Source: Cyprinus carpio (lineage: Eukaryota > Chordata > Actinopteri > Cypriniformes > Cyprinidae). From it: DNA of 64,000 bases. The stretch covers positions 25,157,424-25,221,423 of the forward strand of contig NC_056608.1 in the NCBI RefSeq assembly GCF_018340385.1, read 5' to 3'. Position numbers and translations under genes: made by a program. The notes under the pieces are model-generated. The model did no database searches, was not told the origin of the DNA, and was given only the letters and a program-made list of their open reading frames with translations. Shown here in pieces: positions 34,583 to 46,059 of this stretch; positions within the stretch are counted from its first letter, which is position 1; each line of letters begins with the position of its first letter.

Positions 34583-35781
34583 CTCCAGCGCTCAGCAGCA
34601 GATCCGGTTTCCGCTTGTGTTTTGATTTTTCGCTGAACTGTGCTTTAAGAATGAATGCACCGTTAATATCCCACTGCTTTCTTCATCTCATGTGTTTGGG
34701 ATTCTCCTTCCATGCAGCCGGCCTTATTCATCCCACAACAAGCAGAACGACTTTCTGTGCAGAACTGTTCATAAAACCATTATTGTTTAAATTGCAATGA
34801 ATTAAATGCAATGGATTGTCTAAACAAGGCCTTAAAACAAGCAGAACTAATTTGTATAAATTATAGCATTCAGTTCAAAGTAAGATCGGGCCTTTTTGTG
34901 CGAAACACAAGCAGAATGATTTTCTGTGCATTAAAAAAAAAAAATTCATAAAATGTGTTATACTGAATGCAACTGTTCGTCCAAGAAAAAAAAAAACATT
35001 TGTTAAATAATTATTGCATAAATTGCTGCATTTAACTCAGTGTGAGAATCTACACAAGCAGAATTACTTTCAATGCATAATCGTTCATCAAGGAATTAAT
35101 GCATAAATGGTTGAATTAAATGCAACAGTTTACTGCATTCAGTTCAATGTAAGAATGCAATGCATAATTGGTTGCAAAGTTATTTCAAAAACTGCATTGC
35201 ATTGAATGCAACGGATTGCGTCAAAAGGCCTTAAAACAAGAATTAGTGCAAATCATTTTAAAAACAAATCTTATGTAAATTGTTGACTTCAACTCAATGT
35301 GAGAATCTACATGAGCAGAACGACTTTCTGTGCATTAAAAAAAAATTGAATGCTATATTTTGCCTAAAAATGGCTCTTAAAACAAGCAGAACCAGAATTA
35401 TTTTCCACATAGATTCATTCTGAATGCATTTCATGAATGAGGTCCATTGTTTTTTTGTTTTTTTATATATATATTACAAGAGCAGAAATTTTGACACCGT
35501 CTGTAGTTTATTCATCGTGGTGATTGTTAGTGGACGAGGTTCATTACTGACTGGCTGTTGAATTCCGTGTTTTTGATTGGATTTGGTTGTTTTCTATTGC
35601 ACTCGCTCACAGAGAGGCTGATGCTCCTCCAAACACTCCTGCAGAAAAACCAGAGCTTCACTAGATGTTCTTCAAACCATTGCAGCAAAGATGAACGGCA
35701 CTGTGTGTGAAGGAGTCTCTGTCACGAAAATCTATCAAGAAGGTGTCCAGGTGTTATCCCATCCCAAAACCAATGAATAAA
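34583..35781 (+). other. sec31b: sec31b 3' UTR with internal degenerate repeats
   Basis: From the stop at 34580-34582 to an AATAAA at 35776-35781. The word ACAAGCAGAAYGAYTTTCTGTGCA recurs in degraded form near 34735, 34905, 35052, 35310 and 35385, with intervening ATGCAACRGWTTG and 'aaggccttaaaacaag' words, so much of the UTR is an old tandem repeat. The end point of the transcript is inferred from the polyadenylation signal only. Confidence 0.5.
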
Positions 35782-36188
35782 ATCAAGCATAAAAGAAAAT
35801 TACATCAACATGAATGGTCCTAAAAATATTCTTATTTATTTAAAACGTAATTTCGCTTGATTGTTAAGGTGAAATATGACCTGGACATGTCTTGAGAGAT
35901 TCTTCTGTCTTCAGTACTTCAACAGAGCAAAGAAACTGAATGTAACGGAACAGTTCACCTGATAAAATAGTTCCATCTTTTATACATGTTTATGTTCTGG
36001 TAATACACACGTCCTCATCGCGGTGTGCATCATGAAACCAGTTCATTCTGAAGGTTGTGAGTAAATCTTACATGCTTGAAAACACTTGAAGTAAAATATA
36101 CACAACTTTCATAAATGCTCAACGTGTCAGAGCTATTTATTTCTACATGCAACTCTTTGACTTTCAATATTCAAGTTTCTGTTACTGA

Positions 36189-36229
<41 letters not shown>

Positions 36230-36700
36230 TCAGAATAATACTTTGTTATTTTGTGTTGGAACTTAACAGATTTAGTTTCAGAACATCTGTTTGTAATTTT
36301 AATGAACCTCAGAGCCTTGATCTGATGCAGGTGTGGAGGATTAAAGCTTTTAAAGGCTAAATCATTTTGAAATTACAAACCTTTAACACGCATCTAAATC
36401 ATTGGTTTCAGTAAAGACCATTTCAGCAAAGCGTGGGTTAGTTTCTAGTATTTAATGTTTGGAATTTGAGTTTATCCTGTAGAGGGTAAGAAAGCAATAT
36501 TTTCCAGTTCAAAAGATCCATGATCAAACTTTCTCTTTATTTAAACGCAAGATTTATTAAGATTTTTATTTTAAAATGGATCTATTAATGTACTATTTCT
36601 TAACATGAATATTAATGCGTCAAATTCAGTAGGAGCTTGTATTTGCGCTTTGATAAAAACAGGGATAAACTGCGCTTTCATTCATAGTTAACTCTGTAAA
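35782..36700. other. Intergenic spacer
   Basis: AT-rich sequence with a (CT)n/(AT)n run at 36189-36230. I see no exon or RNA gene. Confidence 0.5.
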
Positions 36701-36769
36701 ACACATTATAAATATTTTTCATGCGTGACGTTTCATCTCAGCTCAGCGCTGCATTTGAGAGGCGCTCGC

Positions 36770-36880
36770 TGATTGGTCCCGCGGGGTCATAAGGGGCTGC
36801 TGATTGGCTCACGCTGATCTGCTGTTGAAATTCCCGGGATGTTGTGGACTCTTGTAACCTTTCGCCGTGATGACGTCACA
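36770..36880 (-). promoter_or_regulatory. Orphan promoter-like module (two CCAAT boxes and a CRE)
   Basis: On the minus strand a perfect CRE TGACGTCA (36871-36878) is followed by two CCAAT boxes (36803-36807 and 36772-36776, 31 bp apart) in a CpG-containing block unlike its AT-rich flanks. No exon or conserved protein can be seen on either side. It may drive a non-coding RNA, be an enhancer, or be the remains of a promoter. Function is inferred only. Confidence 0.35.
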
Positions 36881-37466
36881 CCGCAGTGACCGAGAGTAAC
36901 ACGGTGCTGCGGTTCTGGGTCTGGAAATTGACACGAGGTCAAATGACACTGAAACACTTCATATTTAGTAACTGCATGCATTGCTGTAGGTTTTAACATC
37001 ATCGTCACGTTCTGTTGTTTATTGCCCACACTTACATATTTGAAATACCTTTGAGATTTGAGAAATGTTTTAACTCTCTGCTGCTCCTTATTTGGGAGTC
37101 ACACTTTTTTCAACCCAGTAAAATAAATGTACATTTTTGTTAAATATTTTTTCTTTTGAGAGAATTTTATGGTACTAATTAATATTTATGCAATAATTAT
37201 AATACATTTTTTCCTATTTGAAAATAATAAATATATATTTTTTTTTTTTACTTTTCAGTTATGGAAGTGTTTCGTGTTAAAATCGAGTCAATGCCTTTAA
37301 AATGCCATGTTTGAAGCCTGATTAGTGCCATCCGATGGGAGTAAAATAAGAAAAACATCTGCAGTTCCATGGTTTCATCCATATATAGCTCTATATAAAA
37401 TCCTATAAATTCTCTAATTGTTTTTAGACATAAATACTTATTTTTATTCAGTTGTGGGTTTGGATA

Positions 37467-38602
37467 CAGGTGCTGGTCATATAATTAGAATATCATCAAA
37501 AAGTTGATTTATTTCACTAATTCCATTCAAAAAGTGAAACTTTTATATTATATTCATTCATTACACACAGACTGATATATTTCAAATGTTTATTTCTTTT
37601 AATTTTGATAATTATAACTGACAACTAAGGAAAATCCCAAATTCAGTATCTCAGAAAATTAGAATATTGTGAAAAGGTTGGATATTGAAGACACCTGGTG
37701 CCACACTCTAATCAGCTAATTAACTCAAAACACTTGCAAAGCCTTTAAATGGTCTCTCAGTCTAGTTCTGTAGGCTACACAATCATGGGGAGGACTGCTG
37801 ACTTGACAGTTGTCCAAAAGACGACCATTAACAGCTTGCACAAGGAGGGCAAGACACAAAAGGTCATTGCAAAAGAGGCTGGCTGTTCACAGAGCTCTGT
37901 GTCCAAGCACATTATTAGAGAGGGGAAGGGAAGGAAAAAGATGTGGTAGAAAAAAGTGTACAAGCAATAGGGATAACCGCACCCTGGAGAGGATTGTGAA
38001 ACAAAACCCATTCAAAAATGTGGGGGAGATTCACAAAGAGAGGACTGCAGCTGGAGTCAGTGCTTCAAGAACCACTACGCACAGACGTATGCAAGACATG
38101 GGTTTCAGCTGTCGCACTCCTTGACATTAACCCCACAGAAAATCTATGAGGTATTGTGAAGAGGAAGATGCGACATGCCAGACCCAACAATGCAGAAGAG
38201 CTGAAGGCCACTATCAGAGCAACCTGGGCTCTCATAACATACTGAGCAGTGCCACAGACTGATCGACTCCATGCCACGCCGCATTGCTGCAGTAATTCAG
38301 GCAAAAGGATAGCAACTAAGTATTTCAGCCGCTAAGTATTGAGTGCTTCAATTGCTCATACTTTTCAGTTGCCCAAGATTTCTAAAAATCCTTTCTTTGT
38401 ATTGGTCTTAAGTAATATTCTAATTTTCTGAGATACTGAATTTGGGATTTTCCTTAGTTGTCAGTTATAATAATCAAAATTAAAAGAAATAAACATTTGA
38501 AATATATCAGTCTGTGTGTAAAGAATGAATATAATATACAAGTTTCACTTTTTGAATTGAATTAGTTAAATCAACATATTCAAAATATTATAATCACCAG
38601 CA
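37467..38602 (+). mobile_element. Internally deleted Tc1/mariner element
   Basis: Flanked by TA and bounded by long inverted repeats (about 200 bp; left CAGGTGCTGGTCATATAATT, right with ATTATAATCACCAGCA; inner part CAGTATCTCAGAAAATTAGA and its complement near 38430). It is inserted in the piggyBac-like element. At about 1.14 kb it is shorter than a full 1.6-kb Tc1 element. Confidence 0.85.
37785..38345 (+). pseudogene. Tc1 transposase remnant
   Basis: ATG at 37785 starts MGRTADLTVVQKTTINSLHK, then KVIAKEAGCSQSSVSKHI, the first helix-turn-helix of Tc1-like transposases. A frameshift near 37940 moves the rest (CTSNRDNRTLERIVKQNPFK, AAGVSASRTTTHRRMQDMGF) to another frame. At about 38122 the protein jumps straight to the C-terminal NPTENL-GIVKRKMRHARPNN with an in-frame stop in place of W, so the central DDE catalytic region is absent. 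Not functional. Confidence 0.85.
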
Positions 38603-39989
38603 TAAACAGAAAATATAAAAATTTTCAAAAATTTTTAAATTTTTTTTTTTTTTTTTTTTTTTGAAATGTTGATTTTAAGCATCAGTTTTCAGTTACCAAT
38701 TCATCTGAATGTGTATAATTGTGTATGTGTGTGTGCTTGGATGTGAGTGTGTGTGTGTGTGTCTGTTTTGCACTCTTGATGTTTTAAAGTTTCACCCCAT
38801 CATTGCTATCCACTTTTTTACTGCATTGTAGTTTAATTATTGCTTTTATTTTACATATTTGCTGTGTTACAGTCACACCAATTTATAGGTGTGTGTGTGT
38901 GTGAATGGATGTGTTGGTTTTGCACTCTTGATGTTTTAGAGCTTCACCTCATCATTGCTGTGTACTTTTGTTTCTGCATCGTGGCAGGTTTGTAGATTGC
39001 ACACAATTGTCAATTTCCCATTCATTTCCTACAGTCGTCATTTTTGACTGAAGACCACAAGTGTGACTATTTTAATGACCACTTAGCCTGCTCGAGTGTG
39101 TTTCCAAATGCCATAAAAGTTTTGTACCATTCAGAAGAAGCTGTGATTTTCAAAGATTCAAAACAGAATTTTCGGTCAAAAGTGACCGAAGAGCACCAGA
39201 GGGTTAACTAGCATTATTATAATTACGTAAAATATCAGTCTGTATAAAAGGAACTGGTTTCTGGCGTGTGACTGCAGTAATGCTGATTCTGCAGTCTGGA
39301 TAGATGAGTGAACTGCACAGATGCCATTACAAACACAACCTGCAGAGAGAATGAGAGACACGTACAGACAGGTTTAATTATGAGCTGTGAAAATAATGCA
39401 CTCTCATTACATGTAACAGCAGGAATTAAGACTTCGCCTGAACCCCTTCAGCAGATCAGAAAATGTGATTTTAAATCAAAAAGCTGATATGAAGCTCCTA
39501 GCCTTGTGTGTTTATTAACAAACACAAACAGTCCGATAATTATGATTGGTGAATGTTAGTAAACTGTGAAAGTTCGGTTACAATCATCGTACACGGACTG
39601 TTCGATTCTAAAATGTTTGGAATCGATTCAAAGTATCACTTCGTCGATTCTTTCTTGCTTTCTTTATTTTCAGATGTAATGTTCGTCCAGATCACGTACA
39701 TGATTATAGAAAAGAGCCCTTTCTCAATACGAAGCTTAAACTTAACTATCAGTTCTTATTCAGACTTTAGTTCATTTCCCTCCAGTTTATTTAGCTCTTT
39801 ATCTGCATTTTTCTTGAAATTGTGTAATCAAGTTTTAACCTGAGCATATAACTGAAAGTCTGATATACGCTTTAGAGACTTCAAAAGATTCAAGAGCTTT
39901 TAAAATTATTTCACAAAACAGAGACAGAGAACAGTATGAAATCAAGTGCAGAATTGTGTCAGAAAGTGTAGAAGCTTGTTGCTTCAGAC

Positions 39990-39995
39990 TTTATT
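39990..39995 (-). terminator. scd: scd polyadenylation signal (candidate)
   Basis: AATAAA on the minus strand, 1.25 kb past the scd stop. The interval 39996-41240 is mostly unique sequence and would be the 3' UTR. Other AATAAA words occur nearby, so the exact site is uncertain. The spacer 39208-39989 holds nothing I can name. Confidence 0.45.
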
Positions 39996-41240
39996 TCCAG
40001 TAAATGATCATGAAACAAGAGTCGATTGATTATTACAGGATTATTAAACGGGAACATCACGTTAGTTTTAAGAGCCGAAAGGCTTCTAACAAGCAGCATG
40101 AGAAATATCACAACCGCTTCTTGACACACAGACAAACATAAAAATTAAAAAAAAAAAAATAAGTCCATCTTTCCAATTATAAAATCATAAAATAACCAAA
40201 AAACAAAAATCCAAAAAGTTACAAAGACAAATAAACAAAATTAACGACAAGCAACTTGTCAAATTAAATTCAAAAACAGCACTGAAAAATCTCTGAAAAT
40301 GCATTATGTTTGATTAAACATAAAGGTGAATTAAAGCAAAAACCAGCTTGCACCATTCAGATCGCATGCAACACGATGGCTTTGGCATCATAACATAACA
40401 CACATTAACTATTAGATTTACTGTAAATCCACAGATACATCCGTCTGTATTATTCTGCGATAGAAAAGAGAGTTCTGTATTAATACAGCATGCTCACACT
40501 AACAGACGTATGAAAGAGCAGGACTCAGAAGAGAAGCATGGCGTTGCACAGTTAATTCTACAAAACCAAGCTGTACATCGTATAGTACGAAACACTCGAG
40601 AATCACCGCGACCTCAACCAATCACTCCAGCGACAGACTGCTTCTGGATTCTTCAGGCTCACAGTTATTCATTAGAAGTCAACGTTGCAAAGTGTGTTTA
40701 CAGATTAGACGTTAAATTGTTCTCAATCTGCATTTCGTCTGTCGTATCTGTGCTGTGGTCAAATGCACAAAAATATAAATCACAAATCAATAATACAGAT
40801 TCTAACTCTTCAAGCATTTCTCCAAATGAATAATCTGTGCAAGCATGGCAGCAAAACCAATTGGCAATATTCAATAATGAACCCCTCTGGTCTGTATCTG
40901 TGAGGTACAGCTACAGGATATTAACTAGATGTGCATCTCAGTTCATTTCTAGATTTGGTAAGGTTGGAAGGTTGTTGGGCACCGTGATTAGCTCCTGCAT
41001 TGAGTCAGTGACAAGAGCTCAGACCGGACTCAAAAATATCTACAGCCGGAAAGAAAATCTGAATAAGCGCTACACAAACAGGCCGGATCCCCGTATTAAA
41101 GCTTCACAGGCTAGACTGGGGGGAAAAAAAACATTCGTCATCTGACACAAAGTTAGAGCGGAAGCTTCAACAGCGTCGCTGGAAGGACTGATTGTCCTTC
41201 TGTTGTCAGGTTGGCCGTGCGTTAGGACGGACGGCAGTCG

Positions 41241-42411
41241 TTAGCCGCTCCAGTGGCTGCCGTCTCCGGTGCGCTGAGCTCGAGCGAGCACCGCTTCTCT
41301 GGACACACGCTTGGGCTCTCGGGCCAGACCCAGGAAACACATCAAGTCAATGAAGCAGGTGGTGAGGTTGAGTTTGCAGCCGAACTCGCTGGTGGCGTAG
41401 TCGAAGGGAAACGTGTGGTGATAGTTATGAAAGCCTTCGCCTGAGAAATCAAACCAGGAGAGGATTCATCAATACACAATCTAAGAGAAGCCTAAAGGGC
41501 TTTTCCTATTATACTAAATAAATGATATTTAATAACATTTCTTGATATGTCATTATATGTGTCCCTGCAGCACAGAAGCAGTCAGAAGTAGCACAGCTAT
41601 ATTTGTAGCAATAGACAACAATACATTGTATCCATTTCTCTTTTATGCCAAAAATCATTAGGATATTAAGTAAAGATCATGTTCCATGAAGATATTTAGT
41701 AAATCTCCTACCGTAAATATATCAAAACTTAATGTTTGATTAGTAATATGCATTGCTAAGAACTTCATTTGAACAACTTTAAAGAAGATTTTCTCAATAT
41801 TTAGATTTTTTTGCACCCTCAGATTCCAGATTTTCAAATAGTTGTATCTCAGACAGATATTGTCCTCCTAACAAACCACACATCAATGGAGAGATTATTT
41901 ATTCAGCTTTCAGAATTGACCCTTATGACTGCTTTTGTGCTCCAGGGTCACATATATGTCTTGCATATAAAAAACATTTTTTATATGTAATAGAAATATA
42001 ATTTCTAATATTTGGCAAAAATATAATTACGTATACATTTCTTATATTTCTACTGTATGTGTCTGTGAAATTAAATATATTTATATATTTCATTATTTTA
42101 TTTTTTTTTAAATTACGCATTTATTTTGTACATGTTTCCATGACATTTTCCAAAATTATAACTGTTATAGTATATCATTCAGCTTATAATTGTTTTTATA
42201 CATCAAAAATATAATTTAAATATAACAGAAATATTTGCCGAAAAATAATAATTTTCTTCCATGACATGATTGTATATCAGTATAATTATTTTTATACACC
42301 AAAAAATATATTCTAAATAAAATAGAAAAATAACTTAGAATACTTGCCAAAATAAATAATTATAATAAAGGTTTGTTTTCTTTTAAGTAAATTATATTTA
42401 ATATTATAATT

Positions 42412-42494
<83 letters not shown>

Positions 42495-45400
42495 TAATAT
42501 ATTTTTTTTATATGTAAAATTATATATTTATATATAGCTTACACAAAATGATTGAAATTCTAAATTAATTTTCCATATGTGACTGGCTTCATCAGTGCTC
42601 AGTAAAGCACAATATAAATGTAATGAATATTCTTATACCTGTGATCTACATCAGACGTACCTATAGCGCTGAAGGTGACGAATCTGTTCTCCCGGGGGTT
42701 GATGCTGCTGTCGTAGGGCCGGTTCCCCCACATGTGCGCGGCGCTGTTGACCAGCCAGGTGGCATTGAGCACAAGCGCGTATCTGAGGACGGCAGGGACG
42801 AAATACGCCACCCACAGAGACTCGCCCCAAACGTACCACGGCACGAACGTCGGCACGAAGAAGCACATCAGCAGCACTGACGGCTTGTAGAATCTGAGAC
42901 AGTCCAATCAAACTCAGTTAAAACAGTGTATTCTGGACAAAACCAGCAGTGTGACCGACACGTGTGTGTCCCTGCGGCTCAGAAGCAGTCAGAAGTAGCA
43001 CAGGTATATTTGTAGCAATAGCCAACAATACATTGTATCCATTTCTCTTTTATGCCAAAAATCATTAGGATATTAAGTAAAGATATTTTGTAAATTTCCT
43101 ACCTAAAACTTAATTTTTGATTAGTAATATGCATTGCTAAGAACTTCATTTGAACAACTTTAAAGATGATTTTCTCAATATTTAGATTTTTTTGCACCCT
43201 CAGATTCCAGATTTTCAAATAGTTGTATCTTGTATATCATAACAAACCATACATCAATGCAAAGCTTATTTATTCAGCTTTCAGATGATGCATAGATCTC
43301 AATTTCACAAAATTGCCCCTTCTGACTGGTTTTGTGCTCCAGGGTCACATACGAAGTGGTTTCAGACTTGCCTCCTCTGGAACATGACGACTTTATCAGC
43401 CTTCAGGTCGCTGAGCTCCAGCTTGCGTCCCTTCTCAATGACGTCCGGATGCTTGCGGACCAGCAGCCAGCCGACGTGAGAGAAGAAAAAGCCTCGCACA
43501 GCGTTGTGAGGGTCGGCGTCCGTCTCCGAGTATTTGTGGTGAACGCGGTGATCACGAGACCATTCGTAGATGTCATTCTACAGCAGGAGATGAAGAGGCG
43601 CCTCATTTCTACACTACTCATGAAAAAGATCGCAACTCTGCTTCGTGCTACAAATTACACACTACATCTTTAAAACTAAAATACATGGAAGCCCATTTCT
43701 GACACTAAATTAAAAAAAAGGTAATTGTGACTTTTCTTCTATTAAATCTGACTTCTTTTCTTGGAGATGAGATGAAAAGAGACTAATTATTTTCTCACAA
43801 CTCTCACAATTCTGACTTTATTACTTGCAATTGGGAAGAAAGTCAGGATTGTGAGATGCAATTACCATTTTTTATTCAGTGGCTGAAACAGGCTTCCATA
43901 AAAGTCTTCCAACCTGAGGTTTAACTAATTTTTTTTTTTTTTGGTGAGGCAGTGAATAGACGGAAATGACGGAAATCAAATGCACAGATAATAAACTTTA
44001 TAGAAAGGGATTAACCACTTTTTTACAGGTTCACTAGCAGTCACATGTTTAAACCAGGGTTATTCTAGTTAACTAAAACCATAAAATACATATATTACTG
44101 GATAAAAAAAAAAAAATAAAATGTTAACTGAAATAATAAAATAAAATAAAATAAAATAAAATAAAATAAAATAAAATAAAAAAAGATTAAATTAAATTAA
44201 ATTAAATTAAATTATTTTAGGTAGTGCCAAGGAAACATTTCTAATTTTTGTTAAGTTTAAGTTATTAAATTAACTACAACAAAATAAATAAAAATTAAGA
44301 AATACTATATTTTTACAAAAAAAAAAACCTAATAAAAATGACAAAAATTGCAAAAATAAAAAACTGGTTTGAACACACATGACTTTCTGATCTAAAAGCT
44401 TCTGCCGAAATGCTTAGAATTGAGATGATTTTGTAGAAGAGGCTCAAATATAAGAGAGATTTAATTTGCATCATGTTCTAATCATTCCCAGACGTACACT
44501 TGTGTGATTTCAGAGTCTGCATCACTCTGCCTGTATTCTAACATGTGGAAACTATTCAGAATAAAGAGTGAGGTGAGCCTAAACTCGTTCGTTACCTGGA
44601 AGGCCATGGAGTTTCCTAAGGCGAGAAAGATCTGGAGAGGTAATGATGCTTTATATGACCTGTGACTCCAGAGTCGGTGAGCGCCGGCGGTGATGCCCAG
44701 AGCACTGAACAACAAACACCCAAAGACTGAAAGACAAAACATACGCCATCCATCACATACAGATGCAAATGACTTTAAAATGCACAACTTTGACTCACAA
44801 AACAAAACTTCCATTTTTAATGCACATCCATGAAGTCTCAATCACTCACAGCTCAATACACCTGGATTTCATGAGATTTTAAAATACATATTTTAATAAT
44901 GAAATATTTTATTTGCATGCTCATTGGTTCTCTGACATTGTTTATGATCACATGACATGCAAATAAAATATTGTGTTTTGTTTTACTTCATTTTAAAATT
45001 GTCCGATTATTTTCTCCAATTTGAATTTTTAATGATTTAATTAATTATGTAGTTTGGAATCAGTAGCAGATTACAATTAGTTAGTAATCTACCCAGCTCT
45101 GCTAGCCAGTGAGATTTTTCAAATGAAATTCTTCTAATATATAATGAGCTCTTGCATGTCATTAGAACTAATTGTGTGTGTGTTAGAACAATTCAAAGAA
45201 GATTACATTTAAATTCAAACAACACAGAGCTATTGCACACATTTTAAAGTCAGTTCTGCTTTTTTGCTTCGTTTGGAAAAGTGCAGTGGGAACATTCTTC
45301 TAAACATCTCCTTTTGTGTTCCACCTTAGTATAGAGTATGCAAAGCAAACGATGATGAATGCTCGTTTTTTGCATTATTTACAGAGCGTTTATGCTTGAG

Positions 45401-45617
45401 ACTTACACCAGATCCATGTGAGAGCCCTCGCGGATGGAAACAGGAAGAGTCCATACAGAGCTCCGAGGTGCAGCAAGCTCATCAGGATGACATTTCTCCA
45501 CACGATGACGGTGGGAGGCTTGGGCCCTTCTTTCTCTTTATACGTGTGATCAAACACGTCCTCCACTGTCCCCGGTTCTGGATGCCAGATTGGAGATTTG
45601 ATTTCCCTGTCTGGCAT
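41241..45617 (-). CDS. scd: Stearoyl-CoA desaturase (delta-9 acyl-CoA desaturase)
   Basis: Five coding exons on the minus strand: 45617-45407, 44726-44596, 43577-43372, 42893-42661, 41440-41241, joining in frame to 326 codons, the usual size. A non-coding exon lies upstream (45730 to about 45975), and the start MPDREIKSPIWHPEPG is in the second exon. All three di-iron histidine boxes are present: HRLWSH (87-92), HRVHH (124-128) and HNYHH (265-269). Four membrane segments are visible (e.g. VILMSLLHLGALYGLFLF, FFGCLLFSALGITAGA). The enzyme sits in the ER membrane and, with cytochrome b5, introduces the delta-9 double bond into palmitoyl- and stearoyl-CoA. Intron 4 starts with GC instead of GT. 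Introns 4 and 5 each hold a MITE. The gene looks intact. Confidence 0.96.
41560..41951 (+). mobile_element. MITE copy 4 (GTGACCCTGGAGCACA family), full length
   Basis: Complete copy in the intron before the last scd exon. Ends TGTCCCTGCAGCACAGAAGC and GACTGCTTTTGTGCTCCAGGGTCAC are inverted relatives, and ATATGT-like words flank both ends, a possible target duplication. A long AT-rich stretch with (TA)n (42415-42490) follows. Confidence 0.9.
42415..42490. repeat. (TA)n microsatellite
   Basis: TA array in the last scd intron. Confidence 0.95.
42966..43348 (+). mobile_element. MITE copy 5 (GTGACCCTGGAGCACA family)
   Basis: Nearly full copy filling about 80 per cent of the 478-nt scd intron 4. 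Its right end (CTCCAGGGTCAC) stops 23 bp from the GC donor of exon 4. Confidence 0.9.
43372..43577 (-). other. scd: scd exon 4 region with GC 5' splice site
   Basis: The exon ends ATGTTCCAGAGGAG|GCAAGT on the minus strand. Only GC at 43371-43370 keeps the frame into the next exon (AG + A TTC TAC AAG, giving RRFYKP as in all desaturases). The flanking bases AG|GCAAGT fit the strong consensus typical of GC-AG introns. No GT within the local frame gives the conserved junction. Confidence 0.85.
44100..44345. repeat. (ATAAA)n and (ATTAA)n microsatellites
   Basis: In scd intron 3, (AAAAT)n at about 44135-44182 followed by (AATTA)n at 44185-44217. The rest of the intron has nothing recognised. Confidence 0.85.
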
Positions 45618-46001
45618 GATGACCGCTGCCAACACACACACACACACACACATCTGTTCTTATAACGCAGAAAACAAGAGCGGATGCAGAAGCAAGGCGA
45701 GAATACAGCGGGTCAGATCAAACACTCACCGATCTGATGCTTCGAGCGAATGTAGCGCACGCGGAATGAAAGACGCCGCTCCGGTGAAGCAGTGATGAAC
45801 AAGCGCGTGACGTTCAACGCAAACAGCTGCCGGTGATGCGCCGCTCCGTCGCGAGTTGCAGAAACACTGCGCGGTGATTGGTCCGAGAGTTTGATGCCAC
45901 CTTAAAGCGAGCGCTCCGATTGGCTGAGGCTCATCTGATGTTCTCGGTATTTCACACCAGCATCCCGGACCCAGCACAACCAAACCTCCCCGGGGCCGGT
46001 G

Positions 46002-46059
46002 CTTTTATACGGTACACCCGCTCAGCCCACCGGCGAGGAGTCCCCCTGCCGCAGCCAAT
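46002..46059 (-). promoter_or_regulatory. scd: scd promoter: TATA box and NF-Y site
   Basis: On the minus strand TATAAAAG (46009-46002) lies about 30 bp upstream of the expected start of the non-coding first exon, which ends at 45730 with donor G|GTGAGT. An inverted CCAAT box (46055-46059) lies 46 bp further upstream. NF-Y sites close to the TATA box are known in vertebrate SCD promoters, where they act with SREBP-1. A clear SRE could not be identified by eye. Confidence 0.65.

Larger units (their letters stand above)
37074..39203. mobile_element. piggyBac-like element, interrupted by a Tc1 insertion
   Basis: Both ends are bordered by TTAA (37070-37073 and 39204-39207). The left end reads CTCTCTGCTGCTCCTTATTT and the inverted right end CCCTCTGGTGCTCTTCGGTC, so the termini agree over about 15 bp. 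TTAA duplication plus CCY-type ends are the signature of the piggyBac superfamily. No transposase is visible, so it is non-autonomous. Near 38735-38825 and 38891-38985 it contains a tandem duplication around TTTTGCACTCTTGATGTTTT. Confidence 0.65.

Noticed and set aside
36787..37029. 80-codon minus-strand open frame beside the orphan promoter
   Set aside because: No recognisable domain, no splice partner and low-complexity flanks; not enough to call a gene.
37775..38304. Minus-strand open frames within the Tc1 element
   Set aside because: They are shadows of the transposase remnant read on the plus strand.
34583..41240. Hidden wnt8b exons
   Set aside because: Both strands were scanned for Cys-rich Wnt blocks; none seen, so only the absence is reported.
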